In this document: piece by piece, positions 33,950 to 44,774 of the stretch
Layout: each line of letters starts with the position of its first letter
Position numbering within the stretch: position 1 is the first letter of the stretch
Source of the DNA: Platerodrilus igneus
Taxonomy: Eukaryota; Arthropoda; Insecta; Coleoptera; Lycidae
Assembly (NCBI GenBank): GCA_036346225.1
Contig: JARFIW010001363.1
Span: 124,001 to 188,000, forward strand
Length of the DNA stretch: 64,000 nucleotides
Reading direction: 5' to 3'
Position numbers and translations under genes: made by a program
The notes under the pieces: model-generated
The model's database searches: none
Told to the model about the DNA's origin: nothing
The model's input: only the letters and a program-made list of their open reading frames with translations

Positions 33950-34945
33950 TTAAAATTATGGGTATCAGTTTTTTTGTTGAAAATGTGGAATTGTAGCGCT
34001 ATCGCTACCATTTCTAGGAAAATGCGTTTTCTGCAATGGTTTTCCCTGAACATGATTTCAGCGTTTGTATAATTGTATGTCCAGTTTCAAGAGCAGGTTT
34101 TTGTGTATCTGTTAAAGTCACTATTGTGGGAAGTAATTCTGGATGAAAGCCACCTAGAGGTGTGATCTACATATTGGCCTTGAAAACTCTTACACGGTAT
34201 ACGGTAAACAACTCCTGACTGTTGCAGTTGGGGGTATGATCTTTTAATTTGCTGAAAAGCGTCAAGGTAGGTTTTTTGGTGAAAGATATCCCTTTGATAT
34301 CTTTAAGAATATGACAAAACTTAGATGTGAGGTTGTGTATATATGGGAAAGGTATGAAAATTTTTAGAATCGAATTAGCTGCGGGAGTTGTGTTGTGTCT
34401 GAGAGTAGGTTGGTTAATGAGAGAAAGGGTGTTGAAAAGCAATTTGTTGAGTAGTGAGACCGGGTAGGAATTTTGACGAAGAAGGTCTCTTAGAATAAGC
34501 AGGTTCTTGTATTTCAGAGTGCGATGAGAAATTAGGTCTATTCTTCTCTTCAATCTTAAAACGAGTTTGATTTTCATATTAATTGGATGAAAAAAATTAT
34601 AGTTGAGATACCTACCTGAAGAGTTAGGTTTTTTGTACCAATCAGTAATAAGATTATTATTCTTATGGATGATGAGAATATCTAGAAAAGGAATAGCGCC
34701 GTTAATTTCTTTTTCAATAGTAAATTGAATAGTAGGGTTATAACTATTGAATATCAGAAGTACCTGATTTATACTGCCTGAAGGAACACAACAAGTCAGG
34801 TCATCAACGTATTTTTTAAAAAAAGGGAGGGTTAAACGAAAGTTGTGGAATACAAAAGTCCAAAAGGTTATCCATTATATATTGAGCAGAAATTGAAGAT
34901 ACACTAGCTCCCATAGGAGTACCAAGTATCTGTGCTTTTAAAATA
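33950..34945 (-). mobile_element. Penelope-like element, 5'-truncated, with GIY-YIG-type endonuclease region
   Basis: Minus-strand translation begins near 34945 with ILGTPMGASVSSISAQYIMD (RT). A frame break in an A/T run is followed by KYVDDL (34801-34812), NPTIQFTIEKE, IPFLDI, WYKKPNSSGRYLNYN, an open frame at 34167-34577 (PYIHNLTSKFCHILKDI and ELFTVYRVRVFKANM) and then, in another frame, LSSRITSHNSDFNR, RKRIFLEMVAIALQ and NKKTDT. This order (RT, then a short linker to a GIY-YIG nuclease ending in FLEM and KTD) is that of Penelope-like elements. The GIY-YIG core itself is degraded. Truncated at the RT palm. Confidence 0.85.
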
Positions 34946-34969
34946 ATTTAAATTTAATACAATTAGTTT

Positions 34970-36439
34970 TATGCTACGACTAGCTCAGTGATACCCCGCA
35001 CAGAGTGAGCGACAATAAAACAGCGAATTTTTACCGACTCCCGTCTAACACTCCATATAGCTGAATAATGCAAGCGAAATTCATCAAAGTTCGTATAATA
35101 AGCGAAGAAAATTTACAATTTACTATTTACAAAACTTTTAAATCAAAATAAATATTCCTATTAAGTCTGTTCATTTCGGAGATCATAACCCTCTTTACAC
35201 CTCTTTATGTCAATTAAAACCAACAAAAAAAAAATATAAATTAGCATGAATTTTTCGTTGAACGTTTAAAGAACTATTTTCATTAACAAAAAAGTACCTT
35301 TGCGTACTAACCAATATTTTGTTGACCTTTAACACAAATATCTAAATTACATACAATTCTTAAGCTCATCAAATATTTGAAATAATGAAAGTAACATACT
35401 ATAAATTTAAAAGATAATTCTGACTTTATGATTCTGTTGTTGCTTCTTATTAGAGCTTCTTGATTCAAATCGGTTACCTGTTTTGTGATTAACCACCAGC
35501 TTGGCGTGCTCCCCAGTACCTCAAAAATGTTCATCAACAACTTGGAGTCGTTTTTTAAGTATTTACCCTGTACTTTGAGTCGATTTAATCTCCATTTTAG
35601 TTTCCTTACTTAGAGTCGATTTATAGCTGTGTCCTTACTTAGACGAATTTAATTTGTGTCCTTACTTTAATTTTAATTTCTCATACTTAGGCGATTTAAT
35701 CTCATATAGTTAAGAGTCACAAAAAATTGTAAAAATTTTGTTTATATTAATTAAATCTAGACCTACGTTTTATATTAACGGCAGAGATTTACACTCGTAT
35801 TTTAATCGCGCACTTTTACTGTTTTCCATTTGGAATTTTTAACTTCTACTACGTGTCACCTTGACTAAATTAAAAGTCACGTAATAATTTGGTTTCAACT
35901 GTAACATTTTGCGTGTCAAATATGGAATGCTCTCGCTTATAGGTTGTGGTCGGTTGGAGTTGAAATTATGTGCTATTTTAAACCTACTGGGAATTTATAC
36001 ATATATATTGCTATGAAGTCCTTCTCCGCTTGTCTAGCCCTGATGTAATAAACGTCCAGTTTTCTACCGAACGCCACCGCTCTGTGTTTTTCAAATAATC
36101 TTCTAACTTAGTTATGCCACGGCTAGCCCAGTTCAATTCACACAGAGTGCACTACGTCACGATAATCAAATTAATGTACCCCTTTAATTCTTACCTGTTT
36201 GAATTTATAAAACAAAGTCAATCAATATTCGTATAATGAAAGAAAATAATATCTACATTTTACAATTTTGTAATCCTTTAAATAAACGCTTCAATCAATT
36301 AATATTATTTGGATCAGTTGTCCCAAAAATTAGATGGCATTAATTTAATTTAAAGTCACCAAAAACGACACCTTTTACTAAAAAAATTTAGAACGTTCAA
36401 GACCTTTTATGCTTATCACGTAAATTTCAACGTATTAAA
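34970..36439. repeat. Pair of diverged direct repeats, unidentified
   Basis: 34973-35340 and 36110-36450 share blocks in the same order: GCTAGCCCAGT/GCTAGCTCAGT, CACAGAGTG, CGTATAATG..GAAAAT, TTTACAAT, and AATATTTTTGTTGAC/AATATTTTGTTGACC. Spacing is about 1.1 kb. Between them lie short GTCGATTTA-type tandem repeats (35577-35700), resembling the AT-rich tandem tracts in the LTRs. They may be the remains of one more old LTR element. Confidence 0.45.
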
Positions 36440-36449
36440 TATTTTTGTT

Positions 36450-38005
36450 GACTCCTTACAAATTTGAGAAAAATTATATTTAGTGTTTAAATTTAAATTT
36501 GAAAAGAGATTAACACAATTGTCCAAACGCTTATATTATCATCATGTAACTTTGGCGTTTTGAGTTTACTTAAATGTTTTTTGTAACTTTCCACTAATTT
36601 CATGGCGTGGTTGAGGTCGTCTAAGTCTAGATGCTCTAGCTTTATGGGTTTCTTGACTATTTTTTTGTCTTCTTGTTGTTTTTATCTTGAACTGTAGTTC
36701 CGGTAGGTTTGCAAGTGTCTTTGTTGCTATGGGATCTTGATAAACTCTGATTACTTTGTCTTTCTATTTCACATAACAGTCTTCTTTGAGGGTAATTAAT
36801 TTGCTTCCGATTAATGTTTGGTTATTTTCATTTTGATTGCAGTGGATGGTTGCTACTACTTCTGTTGGGAAAATGGCTATCCATTAGTTTTCTGTAACTT
36901 TTTGAATTTTCATATTGTTTACTTACACTTGTTTGGCTTCACAGTTTTCGTAATGATTTGAGTATTTTAATAGTTGTACTTTACAAGGGCTGTCTTCTTG
37001 AATGGTTGTGTCGTCATCGATTGGCATAAGTATTGGTTTGGTGTTACTTCAGTACATTTTTCGATTGTATAACCATATCTCAGTTCATTTAAGGATAGGA
37101 ATTTGGTTTTGGGTATGATAACTTGGTATGTGCTAGTAACTTTCGTTGGAAAAGCAAATAAATGATAATAATTATAATTGTTACTTTCTACTATAGGGAT
37201 CTCTATTAAAAATATTATTTCGTTATTCTTAATGTAGCCTTTGACTATAGTTATTTTTTCAAATATTAGAATGTTTGATGCTGTTACATCAAAAGGTAAT
37301 TTACTGTTAGTTATAAATGATTTAATTCTTATTAATTCTTTTAATAAATCGGTTGGTTCAATGACACTAGAGTGTAGGGTATTTAATTTTGCAAATGTTA
37401 CTGCGTTTTCTAATGTTGCTAAAATTTGTTGCATTAAAGTAAGGGTGGATATTATTTGAGTAAATACTGTATTAAATCTAATTAAATCTCGCATGCCTAA
37501 CGAGGTAGCTTGCATGGTGGTTTCAAAGGTTTGCATTCGGTTGGCTATACTGTCCTGATTTCTTTACTAACTTTCTCAATGTTTCGTTGAACTTTATAGT
37601 CGTTGATTGGGTCAATAATAGTTGGTTGCTGATTATGGCTTTTATGTCGTTTTGATTCTCAATTAATTGTTGTATTGCGTTGTCATAACGTTCGGCGTCT
37701 TGGTTATGTAAATTGCCTGTGATAGCTTTTGTTATGTTACCAAATCCGTTGATTAGTCCTCTTTTTCGTCTCGTAGTTTGTTCATTGGGTATTAGTCTAT
37801 TAAGTTTATCTTTTATGTTTCTTAAAATGCTTTCTATTGTACTGTTGTAATTCATCATTTCTATTGCGTATTCTATTCCGAATTTTGCTGTGTCCATTGA
37901 TTGTTTTAGTCGGTCATAATTTTCTGTGATTGTTTGAAATTCTTGTTTTAATTCTGTTAGGTCGAATTTTTGTGTGAATGTCCAATAGTCGATTGTGTTT
38001 TGCAT
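36450..38005 (-). pseudogene. Envelope (F-like fusion protein) of element E
   Basis: A 160-codon frame (37523-38005) holds the part around the cleavage site: TTRRKRGLINGFGNITKAIT. It shows an R-x-K/R-R furin-type site directly followed by a Gly-rich hydrophobic stretch, as in baculovirus F-like env proteins of insect errantiviruses. A frame break near 37530 leads into 36967-37536 (FAKLNTLHSSVIEPTDLL, then TPNQYLCQSM). After more breaks, the C-terminal ectodomain and the start of a membrane span (SVWTIVLISF) are readable near 36510. The signal peptide and anchor are not intact, so it cannot be expressed as one protein. Confidence 0.82.
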
Positions 38006-38058
38006 ACTGCCTAATTTAATTGGTAGTATACCGGGGTTGTTTTTTATATCTTCTATTA

Positions 38059-39423
38059 TTATTTAGTTGTCCGTTCTACCTGGGCGGAGGTTGACGGTAA
38101 GGGTGATAATTGTCCATCTGAAATTACAGGGGGTCTTAGGTTTTTCAAATGAATGTACTTTGTTATTTTGCCGTTGTCTACTACTGCTATATTTTTATCT
38201 GATATTTTCTTAATTTTGAATGGTCCTAAATTTCTAGGTGCCGTTTTATGTCGCTTGCTTTGAAAGTTTTTTTCATACACGGTTTGTCCTATTGAAAATT
38301 TATTTGCGTCGGTATTTTTATTTCGGGTTGTGGTGATACGTTCCTTATCGTTATTTAATTTATCTTTTACATTGTCATAAGTTATTTTTAGTTTTTCTTT
38401 GTGTTCTCTTGCATATTGTTGATATACTTCCTTGTTGTAGTGTATGTTATAGGGATTTCGTGAATCTGAATGTCCTAAGGTTAATTCTAAGGGTGTAAAA
38501 TTTATTGATGAGTGAATTGTATTATTATAGGCGATTAGTGCGTATGACATTAAATTGGTTATGTGTTTCTTTTTATAATTTATTCTTAATAATCGAATTT
38601 GTTCTAACAGGGTTAAATGTAGTCGTTCAATTAGTCTGTTTGATTCAGGGTAGTTTTCCGTTATGAAATAAATTTTTATTTTGTGAAGTTCTAAAGTGTT
38701 TTGTATTGTCTCATTTTTAAATTCGCTACCATTGTCTAGAGTTAATGTTTCGGGTGTTCCATAAAATGTGAAATACTGTAAAAATCCTTGGGTCACGTCG
38801 ATGCTATTTTTGGATATAATTGGTATTGCTTGGCTTATTTTTGTGAATGCGTCTACAATTGTTAGGCAGTTTTGCGCTTCTACTACTAGAGTATCGGCAT
38901 GTAGTATTTGAAATGGTTTGTCGGGTGTTTTGGCTAACATTAAGGGTATCTTTGAGAGTTTTCTGTAGTATTTCGCTTTGTCACATAATTCACATTGGTT
39001 AATGAAATCCGTGGTCAGTTCTTTTATGTCTTTAAAACAATAACGTCTTATAAGTTGCTTTATTGTTTTGTTAATTCCAAGATGGTTGGTTTTTCCTTCG
39101 TGTTGATTCCTAATTACATCGTTTATTTCGCCAGGGTCGTCTAGTGTTATTAATTTTCTCGTACATCTGATGAGTTCAGGGCCAGAGTTATTGAATAATT
39201 TAACGTATAATTGTGAAAATCTTTGGTATAAATGTTCGGTGTTGAAATAGAAATAAAATCGTTTTTTCTCGGGCGTGTATTCTTTTAGAATTCTAATTAT
39301 TTGTTCCTCATTGTCATCTTTAGTTATTTGAATTTGGTATATCTTTTTGTTATCTACTTTTGTATATTTTACGGGATTGGGGTTATTTAAAACTTCGGTA
39401 ATTATAAATTGATTGGGTTTCAT
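38059..39423 (-). CDS. Integrase of element E, long open frame
   Basis: 454 codons without a stop, one of the longest intact frames in the window. It has the zinc-binding motif (HEGKTNHLGINKT and CELCDKAKYYRK), then the catalytic triad. The first Asp is in QILHADTLVV, the second in TLDNGSEF, and the Glu in SNRLIERLH, with the usual 35-residue spacing between the last two. A C-terminal domain ends near LPSTSAQVERTTK. The Met start is probably internal to an original Pol polyprotein. All three catalytic residues are present, but the rest of the element is broken. Confidence 0.9.
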   Translation of the reverse strand: MKPNQFIITEVLNNPNPVKYTKVDNKKIYQIQITKDDNEEQIIRILKEYTPEKKRFYFYFNTEHLYQRFSQLYVKLFNNSGPELIRCTRKLITLDDPGEINDVIRNQHEGKTNHLGINKTIKQLIRRYCFKDIKELTTDFINQCELCDKAKYYRKLSKIPLMLAKTPDKPFQILHADTLVVEAQNCLTIVDAFTKISQAIPIISKNSIDVTQGFLQYFTFYGTPETLTLDNGSEFKNETIQNTLELHKIKIYFITENYPESNRLIERLHLTLLEQIRLLRINYKKKHITNLMSYALIAYNNTIHSSINFTPLELTLGHSDSRNPYNIHYNKEVYQQYAREHKEKLKITYDNVKDKLNNDKERITTTRNKNTDANKFSIGQTVYEKNFQSKRHKTAPRNLGPFKIKKISDKNIAVVDNGKITKYIHLKNLRPPVISDGQLSPLPSTSAQVERTTK

Positions 39424-39857
39424 ATGGATTGCTTCGTTTAAAACTTTAATCGCGTTTTTAGGTTCTTTTTTTGTGTCGAATGTATCGTGTCGATCTCGTC
39501 TGGATCTTCTCTTATTTCTGCTTCGTCTACGTTTCCTACAATGGATTAAGCTTCTAATGCATTGAGCTGGATTCTACTTAAAGCGTCTGCGTTGTTGTTA
39601 TAAATTTCTTTTTTATATATAATTTCGTAATCGTATTCTTCGAGTCTGATTCGCCATCGTTGTAATTTTGAATTCGGTTCTTTAAGTTTGCATAGCCATA
39701 CTAGTGGTCTATGATCGGTGTATATATAAAATTTTCTTCCGTATAAGTAAGGTCTAAAATATTTTGTTGCCCAAATTATGGCTAATAGTTCTTTTTTTAT
39801 GGTGCTATATTTCTGTTCGGTTTCATTTAGGGTTCTGGATGCGTAAGTAGTGGGGTA
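39424..39857 (-). pseudogene. RNase H remnant of element E
   Basis: Minus-strand [40 protein letters not shown] and [16 protein letters not shown], a typical Ty3/gypsy RNase H C-terminal half. A stop precedes the integrase frame. The upstream half is replaced by the repeat nest beginning at 39857. Confidence 0.85.
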
Positions 39858-40520
39858 AGGCCGGTCCTAATTCAAAACGTGTTCACACGTATTTTCCATA
39901 TATAAAATACACGTGCACCGTTTTGAATTAGGACCGGCCTTATATACTTTCAATGTAAAATAGTTGTGTAAACATTTCAATGTAAAATAGTTGTGAAAAC
40001 ACGAATTCTTATATACTTTCAAATGTAAAATACTTGTTGGCACGTTTTGAATTAGGATCGGCTTTATATTACTTTCAATGAAACATACTTCAAAACACAC
40101 GTATGTTGAAAAATGTAAGTGCAGAGAAAAATTTGTGTAGCTGTTTTGAATTCGGTTTTCTAGCGAGAAGTTACACGTGCACCGTTTTGAATTAGGATCG
40201 GTTTTATATACTTTTAATGTAAAATACTTGTGGGCATGTTTTGAAGTCAGACCGGCTCTATATTACTTTCAAAGGAACATACATACTTCAAAACATACGT
40301 ATGTTAAAAAATGTAAGTGCAGAGAAAATGTGTGTAGATGTTTTGAATTTGGTTTTCTAGCGAGAAGTTATAAAGTATGCCAGATGCAAAATATCGCATT
40401 CAAGACAATTGTGTTTAATTAAAGTGGATTTTGATTTATGTTTTTTATTTATGTTTAGAGGCTGCAAATACACATGGACCGGTTTCAATTCAAAATGTGT
40501 TCACTCTTGTGATAGGTTGA
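39857..40520. repeat. Nest of short inverted and direct repeats (MITE-like)
   Basis: 39857-39945 is a near-perfect palindrome whose arms read AAGGCCGGTCCTAATTCAAA and its complement. The arm motif GTTTTGAATTAGGACCGG recurs directly at 39925, 40043, 40179 and (diverged) 40232, and in inverse form at 40480. 40010-40195 and 40196-40380 form an imperfect tandem repeat containing AATGTAAGTGCAGAGAAAA and GGTTTTCTAGCGAGAAGTTA. Probably nested copies of a small TIR element. Confidence 0.8.
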
Positions 40521-40648
40521 AAAGTGGGTTGACAAAGTACGCAGATAGTGGTAATCTATTATATAAGGAGATTGCTCCTAATATTAATTTAACTAGTCGA
40601 AGTTTACAGCATATATTTACATACCTACATATACAAACATGTATATAA

Positions 40649-42575
40649 TTGATATTTAAGGATTTAAATATAAGAAAACGAGTTTGTGTGCAAAAAATTG
40701 CGGTTTTGGACTTTTCGGAAGGTGTTGTTTGGCATCAAATCTTCAAGCAGTCTAGTTGTTTGACTCAAGATCATATAAAACATAACGACTGGGTGACAAG
40801 GAATATTCATGGTCTTTCTTGGGATGAATCTTTAACGGCTGGAATAGAATCATCATAAATAGCGCTTTATTTGAAGCAAATTATCCGACCCGGTGAAGAA
40901 GTATGTGTGAAGGGTCTAAAAAAGAAGAAATTGATTGAAACTATCTAATGCAAAACGTTGTAACTGATATGCTTGCACTAGGTTGTCCTAAGCTATCGGA
41001 GTTAAAAATCAACAATCGTTTACTATGTAACATTTATTGTTATAGGCACAGCAATAATAGTCTGCAACGTGCAAAACAAAATACTTTGTTATTAAAAGAA
41101 TGGTTTGATAATAATAATAAAAAAAACAATAGAAAAGACAACCATGAAAGCAATTATAATTGATCAACGAAATAGCTCTTTACTGGTTTTACAACATTTA
41201 ACAAATTGTACAGATATCTCGAAAAAATTTGCCAAAGACAGACAGACAGACTGACTGCACCAATTTTCTCATTCTCGCTTTTAAAGAATAACAAGTCGTA
41301 GTTGTTAAATCGCGAATTCAGTTATCTGCAAGAAATATATAAACGAGGAAATTTATGAAATGCTCCAACTTCAAAAAACTAGAAATAAATCTATTGAAAT
41401 ATATGCTAACGTTGTAATTGGTGGATCTGCTCACGGAGTCAACAATTTTTTCCAACACTTTATTTGGATTGACTATACACTACTCGATAATTTTAACCTA
41501 ACCACTATCATTATTCTTACCTGACAAGGGCAATTTTAAAAAAAATGGTTTGATAATAATAAAAAACAATAGAAAGATTGTGTCTGTATTATTTATTTTA
41601 ATACAATTTTACAATGTTAGCCGAAGCAAATTATCCCACCCGATGAAGAAGTATGTATGAAGGGTCTAGAAAAGAATAAATGGATGGAAACCTATCTAAT
41701 GCAAAACGTTATAATTGATATGCTTGCACTAGATTGTCCTAAGCTATCGGAGTTAAAAATCAACAATCGTTTACTATGTAACATTCATTGTTATAGACAC
41801 AGCAATATTAGTCTGCAATGTGCAAAACAAAATACTTTGTTATTAAAAGAATGGTTTGATAATAATAATAAAAAAACAATAGAAAAGACAACCCTGAAAG
41901 CAATTATAATTGATCAACGCGCTAGCTCTTTACTGGTTTTACAACATTTAACAAATTGTACAGATATCTCGAAAAAATTTGCCAAAGACAGACAAACAGA
42001 CTGCACCAATTTTCTCATTCTCGCTTTTAAAGAATACAAGTCGTAGTTATTAAATCGCGAATACAGTTATCTGCAAGAAATATATAAACGAGGAAATTTA
42101 TGAAATGCTCCAACTTCAAAAAACTAGAAATAAATCTATTGAAATATATGCTAACGTTGCAATTGGTGGATCTGCTCACGGAGTCAACAATTTTTTCTAG
42201 CACTTCATTTGGATTGACTATTAACTACTCAATAATTTTAACCTAACCACTATCATTATTCTCTCCTGACAAGGGCAATTTTAAAAAAATGTTTTGATAA
42301 TAATAAAAAACAATAGAAAGATTGTGTCTGTATTATTTATTTTAATATAATTTTACAATGTTAGCCGAAGCAAATTATCCGACCCGGTGAAGAAGTATGT
42401 ATGAAGGGTTTAGAAAAGGATAAATGGATGGAAACCTATCTAATGCAAAACGTTGTAATTGATATGATTGCACTAGGTTGTCCTAAGCTATCGGAGTAAA
42501 ATATAAAGCAAATTTGAAAAAATGTCTCAACCACTAGCATTATTCTTTCCTGGCAAAGACAATTTAAAAAAAAAG
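40649..42575 (+). repeat. Three tandem copies of a ~740-bp unit carrying an unidentified coding fragment
   Basis: Copy 1 starts near 40873, copy 2 near 41633 and copy 3 near 42367, each with GAAGCAAATTATCC. Copies 2 and 3 also share the 50 bp before this point (TGTCTGTATTATTTATTTTA). Copy 3 has an internal deletion after CTAAGCTATCGGAGT and then regains the unit end (CCACTAGCATTATTC). An upstream coding-like segment at 40649-40858 is present once. Confidence 0.85.
41657..42046 (+). pseudogene. Unidentified protein fragment (copy 2 of triplicated unit)
   Basis: 129 codons. Visible features are MKGLEKNKWMETYLMQNVII, CPKLSELKINNRLLCNIHCY, and a Cys/His-containing stretch with RHSN and CAKQNTLLLKEWFD. 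Copy 1 (40870-41163) has the same peptide with a stop and frame break after KGLKKKKLIETI. The single-copy segment upstream (40649-40858) contains IKHNDWVTRNIHGLSWDES and reads like the preceding part of the same protein. I do not recognise a domain. The preservation of the peptide across copies suggests it was once coding. Confidence 0.5.
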
Positions 42576-42579
42576 TTTT

Positions 42580-43313
42580 TATTTTTAATTTGTTATATAA
42601 AACACAACTACAACTTGACAATAAAGATTGAGCGATTATCACACACATATCTTGAGTATATAAAGATATTAAACAACAAGAACAGCAGAAAAATTCAACT
42701 CATGTCAGACAGCTTTTTTTCTTTATCAACGATAGTCTAGTCTAATGTTTCTTCAGCATTTGCATTTCCATAGTTATGTACTGAAGGCAACTCTGCAATT
42801 TTAGATCACATGCATTTCTAATTTCAATTGCAAAAATATGAAAGCATCTATTTGAAATGCATTTCTAACTTTAATCGCGAAAAATGAGAGCATCTATTCG
42901 AAATATGCACTCAGATTAAAAGTCAAAAATTGTTTAACACCGTTCTGTAAACTGAGATTACGTAGTTATTAAATCGGGAGTAATGTGAAATAAAACACAC
43001 TATGTATTTTTCTTTATTGTAATTTATAATTTTTAAGTTTTTAAGTTTGTAGTAAATGATGCTTCCTTCGCGAACTTTAGCTTATCTTAGGTTAGGATTG
43101 CACGCTGGTTTTAAATTACAGTGGTTTAAATTACTGATATGTTTGCAGAGTACTTTGCTGTAATTTATAAAGGTCAATGTTTTAGATAATCTTTCCGTAA
43201 TTGCTTGTTTAGAAGATCACGTTTAGCTTTGGTGTTAGAGCTAATTTGCCTTATGTTTTTTTAGTTTACCGGATTAACCGTGCGTTTTGTATCGCGCTAG
43301 TTAATTTTTCGTC
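42580..43313. other. No gene recognised
   Basis: AT-rich right flank of the triplication. Nothing recognisable. Confidence 0.4.
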
Positions 43314-43675
43314 ATCATCATTAGGTCTTCAGTCCTAGAACTGGTTAGACGCGTACCATTATTGTTCCCTATTCTGAACTAACCTACAGATTTCCCTGAA
43401 ATATGCACAGTTTGCATCTATAACTGTCTGATCTAGGTCTACATCTACCTCTTTTTTCCTATCTCTGCTTGTAATATATCACATACTATTCCCCAAAAAT
43501 GCCTTAGAACGTATTCCGCCCTACTATTTCTCTTTTTCCCCAGATATCCTTGTTCCCATACTATTTCTGTAACTTATTTGTTATTATCTTTGTCTGTCCA
43601 TGCTATCGTCCTCATACATCTGGAGCATTTCAAAAGACTGCTACCGTTTTTGTGTCTGCATTTCAGCCAACATTT
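43314..43675 (-). mobile_element. RTE LINE 3' fragment
   Basis: The minus strand ends CTGAAGACCTAATGATGATG, the same 3' terminus as the plus-strand RTE at 22361. The rest aligns with the C-terminal RT region of the copy at 44788 (for example, the segment around 43600 against that around 45090). Heavily 5'-truncated, as is typical of LINEs. Confidence 0.8.
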
Positions 43676-43830
43676 TTAACATGTTTCTATTTATACAATT
43701 GAGAGGATGGTTATTAAAGAAGTGTGCGATTGCATTATTGAAAGGCTTAAGTAGTCGTTTTTTTTATATTTATTTTGAGGAAGAAAATTCATTATGATTT
43801 AAGTTACCTCTTTGGTAGATTTTAACATGA

Positions 43831-44250
43831 TTCTGAGGCGACTCTATGGCGGGTTTACACTTGTCAGATACCACTGTTGTTCTATGAAGATTGTATATGG
43901 ATCTGAGGCGACCCTATGGCGGGTTTACACTTGTCAGATACCAATGTTGTTCTATGAAGATTGTATATGGATCTGAGGCGACCCTATGGCGGGTTTACAC
44001 TTGTCAGATACCAATGTTGTTCTATGAAGATTGTATATGGATCTGAGGCGACCCTATGGCGGGTTTACACTTGTCGGATACCAATGTTGTTCTATGAAGA
44101 TTGTATATGGATCTGAGGCGACCCTATGGCGGGTTTACACTTGTCAGATACCAATACTGTTCAACGGAGATTGTATATGGTTTTGAGGTAACCTTATTGT
44201 GGATGTATACTTGTCAGATACCAATGCTGTTTTACAAGGATTGTTAATAT
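43831..44250. repeat. 70-bp minisatellite, six copies
   Basis: Units start at 43831, 43901, 43971, 44041, 44111 and 44181. Each begins ATCTGAGGCGACCCTATGGC and contains GGGTTTACACTTGTCAGATA. Copies 2-4 are nearly identical and the last is the most diverged. No spacers, so it is not CRISPR-like. Confidence 0.95.
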
Positions 44251-44774
44251 GCTTATTTTTATGTAATTAGTTATTTTATGTATAAATAGAAATCATGTAT
44301 GTAGGCTGTATTTCATGTTAATATTGCAAGGAAAACCCAGGAAAAACTTGCAATGCTACCTAGATATTGTGGGCATTTGATTTTCATTTGTTATTTCTTT
44401 TAGTAATGGAATCCATTGTTTACTGAAAGTCACGGATTCGTTTGCAACGCAGTTATTTTTATGTAGGGTTATATAGGCAGCTTCTTTGATTTTGCGTTTT
44501 GGTGGTTTTCTTCTTTTCTTCTTTTCTTCTTTTCAGGGAGTGTGTATTCAGCTCGTTCCTTTCTATTGTTTTCTAATTTTATACCCTATTTTACCGAGAT
44601 TTAGTGAAGGAGGTTAAGCAACCTGTGGCTACCAAGATCCCCCAACACTTAGACATTTGCCGAAATAATGGTTTTCTAGTAAATCCTTTCACACACTTAA
44701 CATTATTCGAGAATATTGTCCAACCAATTCTTGTAGTTACTTATAATAATCATCATGTTTACGCACAGTTATCT
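44251..44774. repeat. Noncoding stretch containing a second copy of the RTE insert
   Basis: 44570-44660 is the reverse complement of the insert in the plus-strand RTE at 21787-21895. A TTCTTTTC tandem tract lies at 44510-44535. An open frame at 44604-44786 lies within this repeat and is not credible as a gene. Confidence 0.55.

Larger units (their letters stand above)
36440..39857 (-). mobile_element. Errantivirus-like element E, truncated at both ends
   Basis: Minus strand order is RNase H (to 39424), integrase (39423-38059), envelope (38005 to about 36450). No LTR or PBS is recognisable. The 5' side breaks off inside RNase H at 39857, at the edge of a short-repeat nest. The 3' side fades inside the env transmembrane region. 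Related to F by the env and integrase translations but clearly a different lineage. Confidence 0.82.

Noticed and set aside
43831..44250. Regular repeat array considered as CRISPR-like
   Set aside because: 70-bp units are contiguous with no unique spacers, and the context is a eukaryotic genome; it is a minisatellite.
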